From assembly GCF_004216775.1 (NCBI RefSeq), contig NZ_SGXF01000001.1, positions 918,828 through 982,827 on the forward strand: a stretch of DNA of 64,000 nt, given 5' to 3'. Under the pieces are notes generated by a model. The model searched no databases. It was not told the DNA's origin and saw only the letters and a list, made by a program, of their open reading frames with translations. This document shows positions 7,719 to 17,600 of this stretch, piece by piece. Position 1 is the stretch's first letter. Each line of letters opens with the position of its first letter. Position numbers and translations under genes: made by a program. Source of the stretch: Cuneatibacter caecimuris (GTDB taxonomy: Bacteria; Bacillota; Clostridia; Lachnospirales; Lachnospiraceae).

Positions 7719-9074
7719 TTATTTTGACGGTTTCGCCAACCTGTGGATCCAACGGTACCGGTTTGCCCGCACTGCAATTGGAATACATTTAAAAATCTGA
7801 TCTGAGTTCAGCAGCGCCACCACCGCCACCACCGGAAGTTTCCAGTAGAATGCCGCCAGGAAAGACAGCGGCATCACAATTCCCCAGGTGGAAATCAGAT
7901 TGACTACCAGTGAAAATTTCACATCTCCCCCTCCCTTTATGATGCCTGAACCAGTGGGCATCTGATAGGCCATTCCCACCATGATGAAACTCATCAGTAT
8001 CAATATCTGATCCGCCATCACTCTTGCCTCGTCCGTCAGAGTATAGATACTCAGGAAAGGCTTTCTCATCAAAAACAGGCCCAGCCCCAGGAGCAGGCCG
8101 AAAATCAGATACATCACCTGCAGCGTACGGCTATAGGATTTTATTTTATCCATATCCCCGCTGCCTACGGTTCTCCCCATCAGAACAGCCGACGCAGAAG
8201 CCTCTCCTACTGTCACCACCTTCAGATACTGGAACATGGTTGTGGAAACGGAATTTGCCGCTATCGCATCAGATGACAGACGTCCCAAAATTCCGGTCTG
8301 AATGGGAGTGGCAATGCTCCAGAATATCTGCGTAAAGAAAAGAGGGCAGAGAACCTTGAAAAAATCCCGGAAATATTCCGCTCTGATACGAAACATTCTG
8401 GATACGGACAGCCGCAGCTTTTGATCCCGAAAGCCCAGATAGAGCAAAATCACAGCCAATTCCAGTATACGGGCCGTCAGCGTTCCAACAGCAGCTCCCC
8501 GTATTCCCATTTCCGGAAACCCAAAATGCCCGAAAATCAAGGTATAATTGATCCCCACATCCACCGCCAGGGACAGCAGCGACACTGCAAAAGAAATTCC
8601 CACTGTCTCCACGCTGCGCAGCGCTGCCATCAGCACAGTAGTCAGAATATAAATCGGGTAAGTAAAACGGATCAATTCCAGATAGGCCAGGCCCTGAGCT
8701 ATAATTGCTTCATCCCCAGTGAACAGGCCCAAAATCCAATAGGGGCAGGACGTTGTCAGTACAAAAACCAGGCCGCCAAGCAAAAGCCCTGCCAAGACCC
8801 CCAGGCCGGTAAACTTGTGGATCGGGGATGTGTTCCTGGCGCCCCAATACTGGGAATTAATCACAATCATACTGTCACCTATGGCCATAGTGAGCTGCTG
8901 GACCATAAACTGGATCATATTTACCGCAGCGGCACCTGACAGCGCATCCTGGCAGTAAGCGCCCAGCATCAGATTATCCGCCATGTTCACGCTGTATGCG
9001 ATCACATTTTGCAACACTACCATAACCATCAACCGCGCCAGCGTCCTATAGAAATTTTTATCTTTCGTAAACAT
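7719..9074 (-). CDS. MATE family efflux transporter (second copy)
   Basis: The 451-residue membrane protein has MATE-type organisation, with MVVLQNVIAYSVNMADNLMLGAYCQDALSGAAAVNMIQF at the first helices and a second half starting near FFKVLCPLFFTQIFWS. It is only distantly similar to the MATE pump at 4-5 kb, so it is not a recent duplicate. An in-frame GTG lies at 9107, inside the upstream gene, but the ATG at 9074 has GAGGAAAG about seven bases upstream and is preferred. It starts 13 bases after the hybrid kinase stop, so sensor and pump are likely co-expressed. The substrate is unknown. Confidence 0.85.
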   Translation of the reverse strand: MFTKDKNFYRTLARLMVMVVLQNVIAYSVNMADNLMLGAYCQDALSGAAAVNMIQFMVQQLTMAIGDSMIVINSQYWGARNTSPIHKFTGLGVLAGLLLGGLVFVLTTSCPYWILGLFTGDEAIIAQGLAYLELIRFTYPIYILTTVLMAALRSVETVGISFAVSLLSLAVDVGINYTLIFGHFGFPEMGIRGAAVGTLTARILELAVILLYLGFRDQKLRLSVSRMFRIRAEYFRDFFKVLCPLFFTQIFWSIATPIQTGILGRLSSDAIAANSVSTTMFQYLKVVTVGEASASAVLMGRTVGSGDMDKIKSYSRTLQVMYLIFGLLLGLGLFLMRKPFLSIYTLTDEARVMADQILILMSFIMVGMAYQMPTGSGIIKGGGDVKFSLVVNLISTWGIVMPLSFLAAFYWKLPVVAVVALLNSDQIFKCIPIAVRANRYRWIHRLAKPSK

Positions 9075-9087
9075 TCTTTTACTTTCC

Positions 9088-11883
9088 TCAGCCAAAATCT
9101 GAAACACGTTTCAATACAGTGTACAGATATTCCACATCCAGCGGCTTCGCCACAAAGGCATTCATCCCGGCGGCCCTGGCGGCCTCCTGGTCTTCTCTGA
9201 AAGAGTTGGCCGTCATTGCAATGATCTGGATTTTTCCGGCGTCTTCATGGCTTGATGACCTGATTTTTTTCGCAGCTTCCAGCCCGTTCATTTCAGGCAT
9301 CTGAATATCCATTAGGACCGCCTGGTATTCCCCCGGTCTGCTGTTCATAAAGTAATCCACGGCCTGCCTTCCATTCTCCGCCCGTATTACTGACGCGCCC
9401 TGCATCGCCAAAAGTCCCTGGGCAATTTCCGCGTTAAGGTCATTATCCTCCGCCAGCAGAACCTTCATCCCCTTGAGCATATCCGAAGGCGATTTCACTT
9501 CTGGCTGTGCCATGGAAATTTCCCCATAGGGGAACTCCACTGTAAAATAGAATTCGCTGCCCTTTCCGGGGCTGCTCTTCATGCGCAGCTCTCCTCCCAT
9601 CAGGCTCACAATATTTTTGCTGATCGGCAGGCCCAAACCCGTTCCCTGAGATTTTGAAGAGCTGGTGCCGGACTGCTCAAACTCCTCAAAAATTCTTTCC
9701 TGGGCTTCCTCTGAAATACCAATGCCATCATCTTTCACCCGAAACAAAAACCGGGAACCGCTCTCCTTATTTTCTGATTCTGTTACCTCTAACAGCACAT
9801 GTCCGCCGGCAGGAGTGAACTTAAACGCATTGGATAGCAGATTGGTGAGCACCTGGCGCAGTCGCAGTTCATCTCCGGTAAAACCATCATGCTGCATTTC
9901 TTTTTTCAGGCAAAATTCCAATCCCCGGCGTTCCGCTTCCGACGCCATCATGCTTTCCAGCTCATTTAACATTCTTCCCATGGAAAACGGCTCCCGGCTG
10001 ACTGTCATTTTACCGCTGTCTATCCGGCTCATATCCAGGATATCGCTGATCAGGCTGAGCAAATAGCGGGAAGAGGACTTAATTTTTTCTAAATTCTTAC
10101 GAACAGGCTCCGGCACGTCCTGCATCATACTGGTAATATCCGTCAGCCCCACCACCGCGTTCATGGGCGTCCTGATCTCGTGGCTCATACGCGATAAAAA
10201 TTCTCCCTTCGCCCTGCTCTCCGCCTCTGCCTTTTCCAGTTCATTCTGAATTGAAGCGGCTCGCATCCGGGAACGCATCACTGCCAGCGCTGCCGCCGCA
10301 AGAGACAATACAAATACAGCTACCACACATACAAAGAATACCGGATTTGAATGGATTAATTCTGATAAAGGAGTTCTGTTGAAACCCATTAAAACAACAT
10401 TCTTATTGAGAATCGTGCTCTTTTCATCTTCAGGGATCTGATTGACCGCTTTATTGATAATCGTTAGCAATTCCGGCTCCACAGGCCTCTGCAGGGCAAA
10501 GCTTATTTCACTGCGGTCATTGAGCAAGGCGACTGGCACCAGATTTGTATAGTCCCCCTGCTGGATATACTGTTCCATATGAGAAGAAATACCATATACA
10601 AAATCAATTTTCCCTGCATTGACTGCGTCCAGGGCCTCCCTGATCGTATCAAACTCTCTGATTTCAGCTGCCTCAATTGATTCCGGTCCCTTCCTCCCTT
10701 TCAGCACGCCCCCAATCAGGTTTTCTCCCGGATAACTGACTGCTTTATTTCTCACCACAATACCGTTCAGCGCCGCATATGGCTTTGTCAGCGCCAGCCC
10801 CATCTGAGCCGCGTCATCTTCTGATCCCAGAAAAAATCCCAGCATATCGGCTTTTCCTTCCTGGACCATCTTAATAGAATCTTGATAACTCTCTGCGAAA
10901 AGATATGTGAACTTCAGCCCCGAAAATTCTGTTACCTTGTCCAGAATGTCAGGGATCACACCATTGTGCACATCCTCCAGAATATTTTCACAGAACAGCG
11001 GATGCCACTTATCCACCACCGCCACCACGATGCTTTCTTTTTCCTGTACATAGGCAATTTCTTCCTTATTCAGCTGAAAAACATCAGTCTGAACATTTAG
11101 AAAATTTGCTTCATAGGTATTTTCCCAAAAATCCGGATCAGATTCCATGATTTTTTCCAGCGCCATATTCAGCTCATTCAGAGTTTCCTGATCTCCCGGC
11201 TGCGTCACAATATAATGCGGCTGAGAGTCATACGACGCCACCTGTTTAAAGCCATCAGACAGCTCCTGGCCGTTTCCCAGAAGCAGATCCACCTGGCCTT
11301 CTCTCAGAAACCTGTACAGATTGCCATCCTCTGACAAGTCTTCCAGTCCATATTCCTGTATGGTGCAGTCCAGCCCGTTCATGGCAAGGAATTCCTTCAG
11401 CCTCCGCACATTTTCTACCGCCCGGTCATATACGCCGATCACCTTACCGTTCAGGCTCTCCAGACTGACGCTGTTCACCGAATCATCATCCTTACGGGCC
11501 AGCAGAACAGACTTGCTGTAGCCGCAGTTATATTCAGGATATCCAAAATACTTTTCAAATCCCTGTATATAATAAGTTCCGCCCATCAAGTCAAATTTCC
11601 CTGCCAGAAAATCATCCACCACTTCTTCAGCAGTGGACTCTACATACTCATAAGTCCATCCCGTATATTTTGCTATCTCATTGAGATAATCCACCACAAT
11701 CCCGCTCCGGACGCCCTTTTCATCCATCTCCGTAAATCCCGGAGTCTCCGGAAATGCCACTCTGAGCACTTTTGATTCCTTTTCTGCTGATTCAACGAGA
11801 ACAGGCGGCAAAAAAACTGTCAAAATTACTGCTATTAAAAAAAATGAGAATATTTTTCCCGGAATTTTCCGCGCTATATTCAT
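9088..11883 (-). CDS. BvgS-type hybrid sensor histidine kinase with two periplasmic-binding-protein domains
   Basis: The 931-residue protein starts with a signal/anchor (MNIARKIPGKIFSFFLIAVILTVFL). Two tandem extracellular SBP_bac_3 domains follow (about 40-265 and 275-515), then one transmembrane helix (FFVCVVAVFVLSLAAAALAVM). A HisKA domain with the phospho-acceptor in FLSRMSHEIRTPMNAVVG, an HATPase_c domain (NLLSNAFKFTPAGG, DDGIGIS, GTGLGLPIS) and a receiver (LLAEDNDLNAEIAQ, LMDIQMPEMNGLE) follow. No Hpt domain or output domain is attached, so an unlinked Hpt/response regulator is needed. An ATG at 11916 is possible, but the one at 11883 has AAGGAG five bases upstream. The SBP domains suggest amino-acid or small polar ligand sensing. 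The next gene is a MATE pump, a plausible target. Confidence 0.85.
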   Translation of the reverse strand: MNIARKIPGKIFSFFLIAVILTVFLPPVLVESAEKESKVLRVAFPETPGFTEMDEKGVRSGIVVDYLNEIAKYTGWTYEYVESTAEEVVDDFLAGKFDLMGGTYYIQGFEKYFGYPEYNCGYSKSVLLARKDDDSVNSVSLESLNGKVIGVYDRAVENVRRLKEFLAMNGLDCTIQEYGLEDLSEDGNLYRFLREGQVDLLLGNGQELSDGFKQVASYDSQPHYIVTQPGDQETLNELNMALEKIMESDPDFWENTYEANFLNVQTDVFQLNKEEIAYVQEKESIVVAVVDKWHPLFCENILEDVHNGVIPDILDKVTEFSGLKFTYLFAESYQDSIKMVQEGKADMLGFFLGSEDDAAQMGLALTKPYAALNGIVVRNKAVSYPGENLIGGVLKGRKGPESIEAAEIREFDTIREALDAVNAGKIDFVYGISSHMEQYIQQGDYTNLVPVALLNDRSEISFALQRPVEPELLTIINKAVNQIPEDEKSTILNKNVVLMGFNRTPLSELIHSNPVFFVCVVAVFVLSLAAAALAVMRSRMRAASIQNELEKAEAESRAKGEFLSRMSHEIRTPMNAVVGLTDITSMMQDVPEPVRKNLEKIKSSSRYLLSLISDILDMSRIDSGKMTVSREPFSMGRMLNELESMMASEAERRGLEFCLKKEMQHDGFTGDELRLRQVLTNLLSNAFKFTPAGGHVLLEVTESENKESGSRFLFRVKDDGIGISEEAQERIFEEFEQSGTSSSKSQGTGLGLPISKNIVSLMGGELRMKSSPGKGSEFYFTVEFPYGEISMAQPEVKSPSDMLKGMKVLLAEDNDLNAEIAQGLLAMQGASVIRAENGRQAVDYFMNSRPGEYQAVLMDIQMPEMNGLEAAKKIRSSSHEDAGKIQIIAMTANSFREDQEAARAAGMNAFVAKPLDVEYLYTVLKRVSDFG

Positions 11884-11934
11884 AGATACTCCTTTTCCAT
11901 ACACGAGTATATTCATACCTGGATTAATATTTTC

Positions 11935-11963
11935 ATTTTACCATAATATATTGGGTAAGTAAA
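11935..11963 (-). promoter_or_regulatory. Promoter of the hybrid kinase-MATE operon
   Basis: Minus-strand TTTACT (11958-11963) and TAAAAT (11935-11940) are separated by 17 bp, about 50 bases upstream of the kinase start. Confidence 0.5.
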
Positions 11964-11970
11964 TCACATA

Positions 11971-12017
11971 AAAATACCGGTTTTCCTGGAAACCTCAGTC
12001 CCCCCGGAAAACCGGTA
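11971..12017 (-). terminator. Intrinsic terminator of the alcohol dehydrogenase gene
   Basis: The 12-bp stem TACCGGTTTTCC (11975-11986) with GGAAAACCGGTA (12006-12017) is followed on the minus strand by TTTTTATG. It lies about 45 bases past the dehydrogenase stop. Confidence 0.8.
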
Positions 12018-12060
12018 TAAAATTAAGCTGCCTGCCAATTTTCAGATTTCAGGATTTTCA

Positions 12061-13116
12061 TCAGATCATTACAACAGGCTTAATCAGATCCCTGGGCTTA
12101 TCTTTCATCAGCAGCAGGGCCTCTTCCATGTGCTCAAAGCCATTAAACTTATGAGTAATCAGCCTGGAGGTATCCAGACGGCCGGTTTCCATCAGAGAAG
12201 CCAGTTTTTCCATCCGCAGACGGCCGCCGGGCATCAGTCCGCCTCTGATCGTCTTATGTCCCATGCCGCAGCCCCAGTCCACACGGGGGATCCTTACATA
12301 GTCGCCTGCGCCAAGATAATTCACGTTGCCGATCACTCCGCCCGGCTTCAGCATCTGCACTGCCTGTGCAAAAGTATCCACATCTCCGCCGGCAATCACC
12401 ACCCGGTCCACGCCGGCGCCATGGGTCTTTTCCATAATCTGTTCCACCAGGTCTCCATTGCGGTAATCAATGATGTCCGTAGCGCCGTATGCCTTTGCTG
12501 CTTCCACACATTTTGTTCTGGAACCTACCGCATACAGGCGGGACGCCCCTCTGAGGGCAGCCGCTGCCACTGACATTAAACCGACAGGACCGATTCCGAT
12601 CACACACACCGAATCTCCAAACTGCACGTCCGCCAGCTCTACGCCGTGGAAGCCTGTGGGAACCATATCCGACAGCATAACAGCGGCCGCAGGATCAAGG
12701 CAGTCCGGCAGCAGCGCCAGATTCGCATCTGCTTCGTTTACATGAAAATATTCTGCGAACACGCCGTCTTTAAAGTTGGAAAATTTCCAGCCGGCCAGCA
12801 TCCCACCGGAATGCATGGAAAAATTCTTCTGCGCTTCCAGAGACCCCCAGTCAGGTGTAATGGCAGGAACAATTACCCGGTCTCCAGGCTTAAACTCCTT
12901 CACCAAAGCGCCTGTTTCTACCACTTCTCCCACTGCCTCATGGCCAAGAATCATGTCATGACGGTTTCCGATAGCGCCTTCCCAAACCGTATGGATATCA
13001 GATGTGCATGGCGAAACCGCAATCGGTTTCACGATGGCGTCCAGAGGGCCGCAGGCAGGCATTTCCTTCTCAATCCACCCTGTTTTCCCAATTTCCAGCA
13101 TTGCATAACCCTTCAT
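12061..13116 (-). CDS. NADP-dependent zinc secondary alcohol dehydrogenase
   Basis: The 351-residue protein aligns along its length, from memory, with clostridial and Thermoanaerobacter secondary alcohol dehydrogenases (same start MKG-AML, same end KDLIK-VV). The catalytic zinc ligands C37, H59 and the aspartate in MLSDM are present, and the structural-zinc lobe is absent, as in that subfamily. The Rossmann motif GIGPVG is followed by VGSR and later DYRNG. The Ser-Arg and Tyr at these positions contact the 2'-phosphate, so NADP(H) is expected. It reversibly reduces ketones such as acetone or acetoin-like compounds to secondary alcohols. It has its own promoter and terminator, so it is a single-gene transcript. 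Confidence 0.9.
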   Translation of the reverse strand: MKGYAMLEIGKTGWIEKEMPACGPLDAIVKPIAVSPCTSDIHTVWEGAIGNRHDMILGHEAVGEVVETGALVKEFKPGDRVIVPAITPDWGSLEAQKNFSMHSGGMLAGWKFSNFKDGVFAEYFHVNEADANLALLPDCLDPAAAVMLSDMVPTGFHGVELADVQFGDSVCVIGIGPVGLMSVAAAALRGASRLYAVGSRTKCVEAAKAYGATDIIDYRNGDLVEQIMEKTHGAGVDRVVIAGGDVDTFAQAVQMLKPGGVIGNVNYLGAGDYVRIPRVDWGCGMGHKTIRGGLMPGGRLRMEKLASLMETGRLDTSRLITHKFNGFEHMEEALLLMKDKPRDLIKPVVMI

Positions 13117-13156
13117 ACAAAAACCTCCTCTATTGTTATTATTTTAACATAGAGTC

Positions 13157-13185
13157 ATTATATCATACAAACATCATATTTTCAA
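13157..13185 (-). promoter_or_regulatory. Promoter of the alcohol dehydrogenase gene
   Basis: Minus-strand TTGAAA (13180-13185) and TATAAT (13157-13162) are separated by 17 bp, followed by AGGAGG and the ATG at 13116. Confidence 0.75.
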
Positions 13186-13235
13186 CAGGTATTTGTATAT
13201 TTTTAGGTATGTTTTAGTCCTCTTTGCAATATCTT

Positions 13236-13904
13236 TTAAGTTTCCTTTTCAAAGATACTTTTCCAGGTCTGGATACCGATTCCAAATCTTGTGCAGCCCA
13301 GATCATACATCTGCTCCATTAATGCGCGGCTCCTGATTCCGCCTGCCGCTTTTATACGGACCTCCGGCCACGCCTTAAGTCCCTCCCGAATCCCTGAAAT
13401 CATCTCGCAGGTGGATGGGCCCGCCCATCCTGTGCCGGTTTTCACAAAATCCGCTCCGCCTTCCGCAGCAGTGCTGCTGGCGGCTGTGATTTCTTCCCGG
13501 CTTAACAGAGAAGCCTCAATAATCACTTTTAACTGCCAGGGTCCTATAGCCTGCTTCACCAGCCTGATTTCCCTGCTGATTTCACCATATCTTTTATCCC
13601 GCAGCCAGGAAAGATTCATTACCATATCAAATTCCCGGCAGCCGGTTCTCAGCAGCTCCTCTGCCTGGTAAATTTTTCCCGCTGTGCTTTCCCCGCCTGA
13701 CGGAAAGCCAATCACACTGGCCGGTTTCACCAGTTTCTGGCCTTCCAGCAGCTTTACTGCTTCCGGCAGATGAGATGGCATGACAAATACCGCGGCCATC
13801 TCATGTTCCAGCGCCAGCCGGCAGGCAAGCCGAACCTCCTCCACTGTGTGGATCTGTCTCACGCAACTGATATCCAGCATTCTGATTAAGTCCTGATCCT
13901 TCAT
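13236..13904 (-). CDS. deoC: Deoxyribose-phosphate aldolase (DeoC)
   Basis: The 222-residue protein shows the DERA pattern: the Schiff-base lysine in DFVKTGTGW (about residue 154), the proton-relay lysine in IKAAGGIRS (about 186), VIGFPSGG for phosphate binding, and the aspartate in EFDMVMN. It splits 2-deoxyribose-5-phosphate into glyceraldehyde-3-phosphate and acetaldehyde. It begins ten bases after the GntR regulator, so the pair is an operon. Pairing with a UTRA regulator rather than with nucleoside phosphorylases leaves open that the physiological substrate is a related phosphorylated sugar. Confidence 0.85.
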   Translation of the reverse strand: MKDQDLIRMLDISCVRQIHTVEEVRLACRLALEHEMAAVFVMPSHLPEAVKLLEGQKLVKPASVIGFPSGGESTAGKIYQAEELLRTGCREFDMVMNLSWLRDKRYGEISREIRLVKQAIGPWQLKVIIEASLLSREEITAASSTAAEGGADFVKTGTGWAGPSTCEMISGIREGLKAWPEVRIKAAGGIRSRALMEQMYDLGCTRFGIGIQTWKSIFEKET

Positions 13905-13914
13905 AAAATCCTCC

Positions 13915-14637
13915 TCAGCGCATCCTTCCGAACCCCTCTACCTCAATCTGATAATAACTGCCCAAAATTTTCACCCTGTCACAGCATACAGGATTCCCCG
14001 CGGGGCTGTAGCATACCCTGTCCACATGAAGCAGCGCGGCTCCTACCGGGACGCCCAGTATTTCTGCTTCAAAAAAATTTGCTGTTACCGCTGATATCGT
14101 ATCTTTTGTCCTCTCAATTTCAAACTGATAATTTTCTTCCAGATGCTGATACAAAGAGACAATCCCCATCTCTTTTTCAATTCCGGGTACAAGCCGATAA
14201 GGAATATAATTCTCCATAATACAAACCGGTTTTCCGTCGGCTTCCTGAATCCTCTGTACATGTGCCACTTCTTCAGAAGGCTGAAGTTCCAGCAAGCCCG
14301 CTATCCGTTCCGGGGCACGGTTTTTTTCAATATACAGCTTACGGGTGGAGACCAGATAGCCTTTCTTTTTCAGGGATTCCGTCACTGACGTCACATGGGT
14401 GTAATCCTGTTTTGCCGAAAAATCCCGGATCATTGTTCCCCGGCCCTGCCGGATATCCACATAGCCGTCACCTGCCAGCAGCTCCATTGCCTTTCTTATT
14501 GTAGAGCGGCTTACACCGTATTCTTTCTCCAGCTCTGCCTCTGTCGGCATCAATGTGCCGATCCCATAACGGGAAGCCAGGATCTCTTCTTTAATTTTTT
14601 CATATACCTTCTGATACGCCAGCATCTTCGTACGCAT
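13915..14637 (-). CDS. GntR family regulator with UTRA ligand domain
   Basis: The 240-residue protein has a GntR winged helix (about 5-75: LMPTEAELEKEYGVSRSTIRKAMELLAGDGYVDIRQGRGT) and a C-terminal UTRA/HutC domain (about 95-235). UTRA domains usually bind phosphorylated sugars or amino-acid derivatives. It precedes deoC by ten bases and probably controls that operon. The ATG at 14637 lies about ten bases after AAGGAG; an alternative ATG four codons in is possible. It may also be co-transcribed with the helicase gene upstream, because only 59 bases separate them and no terminator is visible. Confidence 0.85.
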   Translation of the reverse strand: MRTKMLAYQKVYEKIKEEILASRYGIGTLMPTEAELEKEYGVSRSTIRKAMELLAGDGYVDIRQGRGTMIRDFSAKQDYTHVTSVTESLKKKGYLVSTRKLYIEKNRAPERIAGLLELQPSEEVAHVQRIQEADGKPVCIMENYIPYRLVPGIEKEMGIVSLYQHLEENYQFEIERTKDTISAVTANFFEAEILGVPVGAALLHVDRVCYSPAGNPVCCDRVKILGSYYQIEVEGFGRMR

Positions 14638-14696
14638 TTTTAAATTTCTCCTTTATTGATAAAAGCTTTCAGCTTTCCCCTCTGCGGTCCGGGAGT

Positions 14697-17600
14697 TTAC
14701 TCCGGCATAAAGTCAAACAGGCTGAGCTGGACTGATTCCCCGCCGTTCTTTTTCCTGCCTGCTTCTTCCCATACCACGCCGGCCTCTTCCAGGCCTTCCA
14801 GGAATATGGAAGGCTCCCCTGAAGCAGTGAGGATCAGTTCTTCCTTCGCCCTGGTCATCCCCACATAAAACAGCCTCCGCTCTTCCTCCACATCAGCCGT
14901 CCCCTTTCGCCCCTCAAAGGGAAGTTCACCTTTATTCACCCCATATAGGATCGTCACGGGAAATTCCAGGCCCTTGGACCCGTGCAGTGTCATCAATGTC
15001 ACCGCGTCTGCCGAATAATTTTTCCCTCCGCACCGCTTCAAATCACTTTCCACACCCAGGCGCACCGCATCCAGTAGTTCGGCAATATTTTTATAAAATA
15101 CTGCCATACCGGACAGTTTCTGCATCGCCGGATGATTTTCCAGTCTTTTTTCTCTCATCCATTCCCCCAGAATCACGGCTGGTTTTTTCTTCAGCAAGGG
15201 CCTGTATCTCTCTGCCTGCTCCGCCAGCACAGCTTCTGACAGCTGGTTTCCCTCCAGATCCCAGGCCAGTTTCAGGTATTGCTTACCAGCTGCAGAATCT
15301 CCGCAGCACAGGTATCTGAAAAAGCATAGAGCCTCCTGAACCTGTTGTTCCTGCAGATAATCCTCCCTCCCTGCAACAATATAGGGAATGCTCTCCTTTT
15401 GAAGGCATTTTTCCAGAAGCTCCGCCTGCCTGTGGGTCCTGTAAAGCACTGCGATGTCTGAAAAGCCTCTGACCTTTCTGTTCTCCTTACCGCCGTACTT
15501 TCCATGGGCTTCCAGCATGTCCATCCCCCCTACCTGCCGGTTAATCTCTTTTGCTGTAAAAATAGCTTCCGCCAGACCGCTCCCGGCCTTTACCACCCGC
15601 ACGGGGATATCGGACTCTTTATTTGGCGTCAGCTTCCGCTTTGGCCCGGGGTTTTCAGATATAGCCTGAAGGGCCGGCCTCAGAACCGCGCCTGTAGACC
15701 TGTAGTTTTCCGTCAGCCGGATCACCTGCATATCCGGGAAGTCTGACTGCAGCCTGTCAAAGCACCTGGCGTCAGACCCGCGGAAACCATAAATGGACTG
15801 GTCCGGATCGCCAATCACAAACAGTTCTCTGCCAAACTTGTTCCATGCCTGAATCAGGCGGTACTGCAGCGGGCTGATATCCTGAAATTCATCCACCAGA
15901 AGATACGAAAAACGGCTACTCTGAAATTCTCTGTTTTCCGCCAGCCTAAGTGCTTCCACAAGCAGATCGTCAAAATCCATCAGTTTCAGTTCTCTCATTC
16001 TCCGGCAGTATTCCTCTATGGCCGGACAGCTCTCCCTGTTTTCTCCTGTTTTTGCCAGAGAAACCTGCAGCAGAAAATCCTGGACGCTGCCAGCCCATTC
16101 ATATTCCTTTTTTACCTGGCCAGCCAGTTCCTGCTGTACCCCTTCTTCTGCCAGAATCGAATCCATACCCGAATCCTGCAGCATTTTCAGGCAGATTCCA
16201 TGAAAAGTACCTGTCTGTATCCTGCCCGCCGCACTTTTGCAGCCAGGTTCCCGGCAAAGCCGCTCTTTCAATTCTGCCGCCGCTTTATTTGTAAAGGTTA
16301 CGGCCGTGATCATGGAGGGCTTCACCTTCCTGCCCTGAAGCAGATAGCCCAGATGGGAAATCAGAGTTTTTGTCTTTCCCGTCCCAGGCCCGGCGATCAC
16401 CGCCGTCACCCGGGCCTGGCTGCGCACCGCCTGCTGCTGTCCATCGTTCAGCCCGAAAGCCTGAGGAGGCGCTTTGGAAATTGTCTCAGCAGCCGCAGCC
16501 GACTCCTTTTCAGCTAAATCAGCCTTGTAATTCTTCTGAACAGAGCTGTCCAAGACACCTTTCCCGCAAAATGTTCCAGGCCCGGACACGCTCTGTCTGT
16601 CCTCCTTCTGTCCTCCCTGCATGCCCAGACAGTCTAAAAAGCTGATCTGGCCGTCGGTATTCGAGATTTCAGAAGGGTCGAACAGCCGGATCGTGCCGTA
16701 TTCCCCGTCAAAACCGGGCAGTCTGTCCACCTTCTTGTCCCGCAGCCTGCCAATCCCCTCCGCCACCAGGCGGCCGGAGACTTTCCGGATATCCTCCAGG
16801 GGGACCTTCCTCAGGATATCAAATTCTGCGCCTAAAGTTTTCAGCATCCTGCAGTATTCCTCCTGAACCTTGCGTCCGGAAGATGAATGCCCGATGGATG
16901 CTCCGATCACTTCCGGCAGGGGCACCAGGCTTTCAAAAGCTTTCGCCCCTTTAGGAACATAACCTTCCTCCCTGTCCGCCAGCTGCTCCACCCGGTGAGA
17001 TACGCCTATTGTCAGCTTTTTCCCACAGACAGGGCAGATTCCGCGGCATGCCTCCGCTTCCCTGGGCGACAGGCACAGATTGCATTTTCTGTGCCCGTCA
17101 TAATGATATTTTCCTTCCTCCGGGAAAAACTCCAGGGTCCCGGAAAGCCCCAGTCCCCTCTGGATCGCACCTTCGATTCCGGAATAAGACAGCTCGATAT
17201 CAAAAAGATTTGCTTCCCTGCCCAGTTTGGCAGGAGAATGGGCGTCAGAATTAGAGATCAGATTATATCTGTCCAGGCCGGAAATCCGCCAGTTCATGGG
17301 CGGATCTGAGGAAAGCCCTGTCTCCATGGCATGAATGTGAGGCGTGAGATCCCCAAAGCATTCTTCTGTGCTGTCAAAGCCGGAAAAAGCGCCAAACAGC
17401 GAAAAGTGCGGCGTCCATATATGGGCGGGAACAAAAATAGAATGCAGGCTCTGTTCCAGCGTGATTTCCAGCAGGTCGCGGCAGTCCAGGCCCAGAATCG
17501 GCCGTCCGTCCGAATGGATATTGCCGATGGTTTCCAGCTTCCTGGACAGAATTTCCGCGTTCTCCAGGCCTGGAAGCAGAATCAGGCTGTGGACCTTTCT

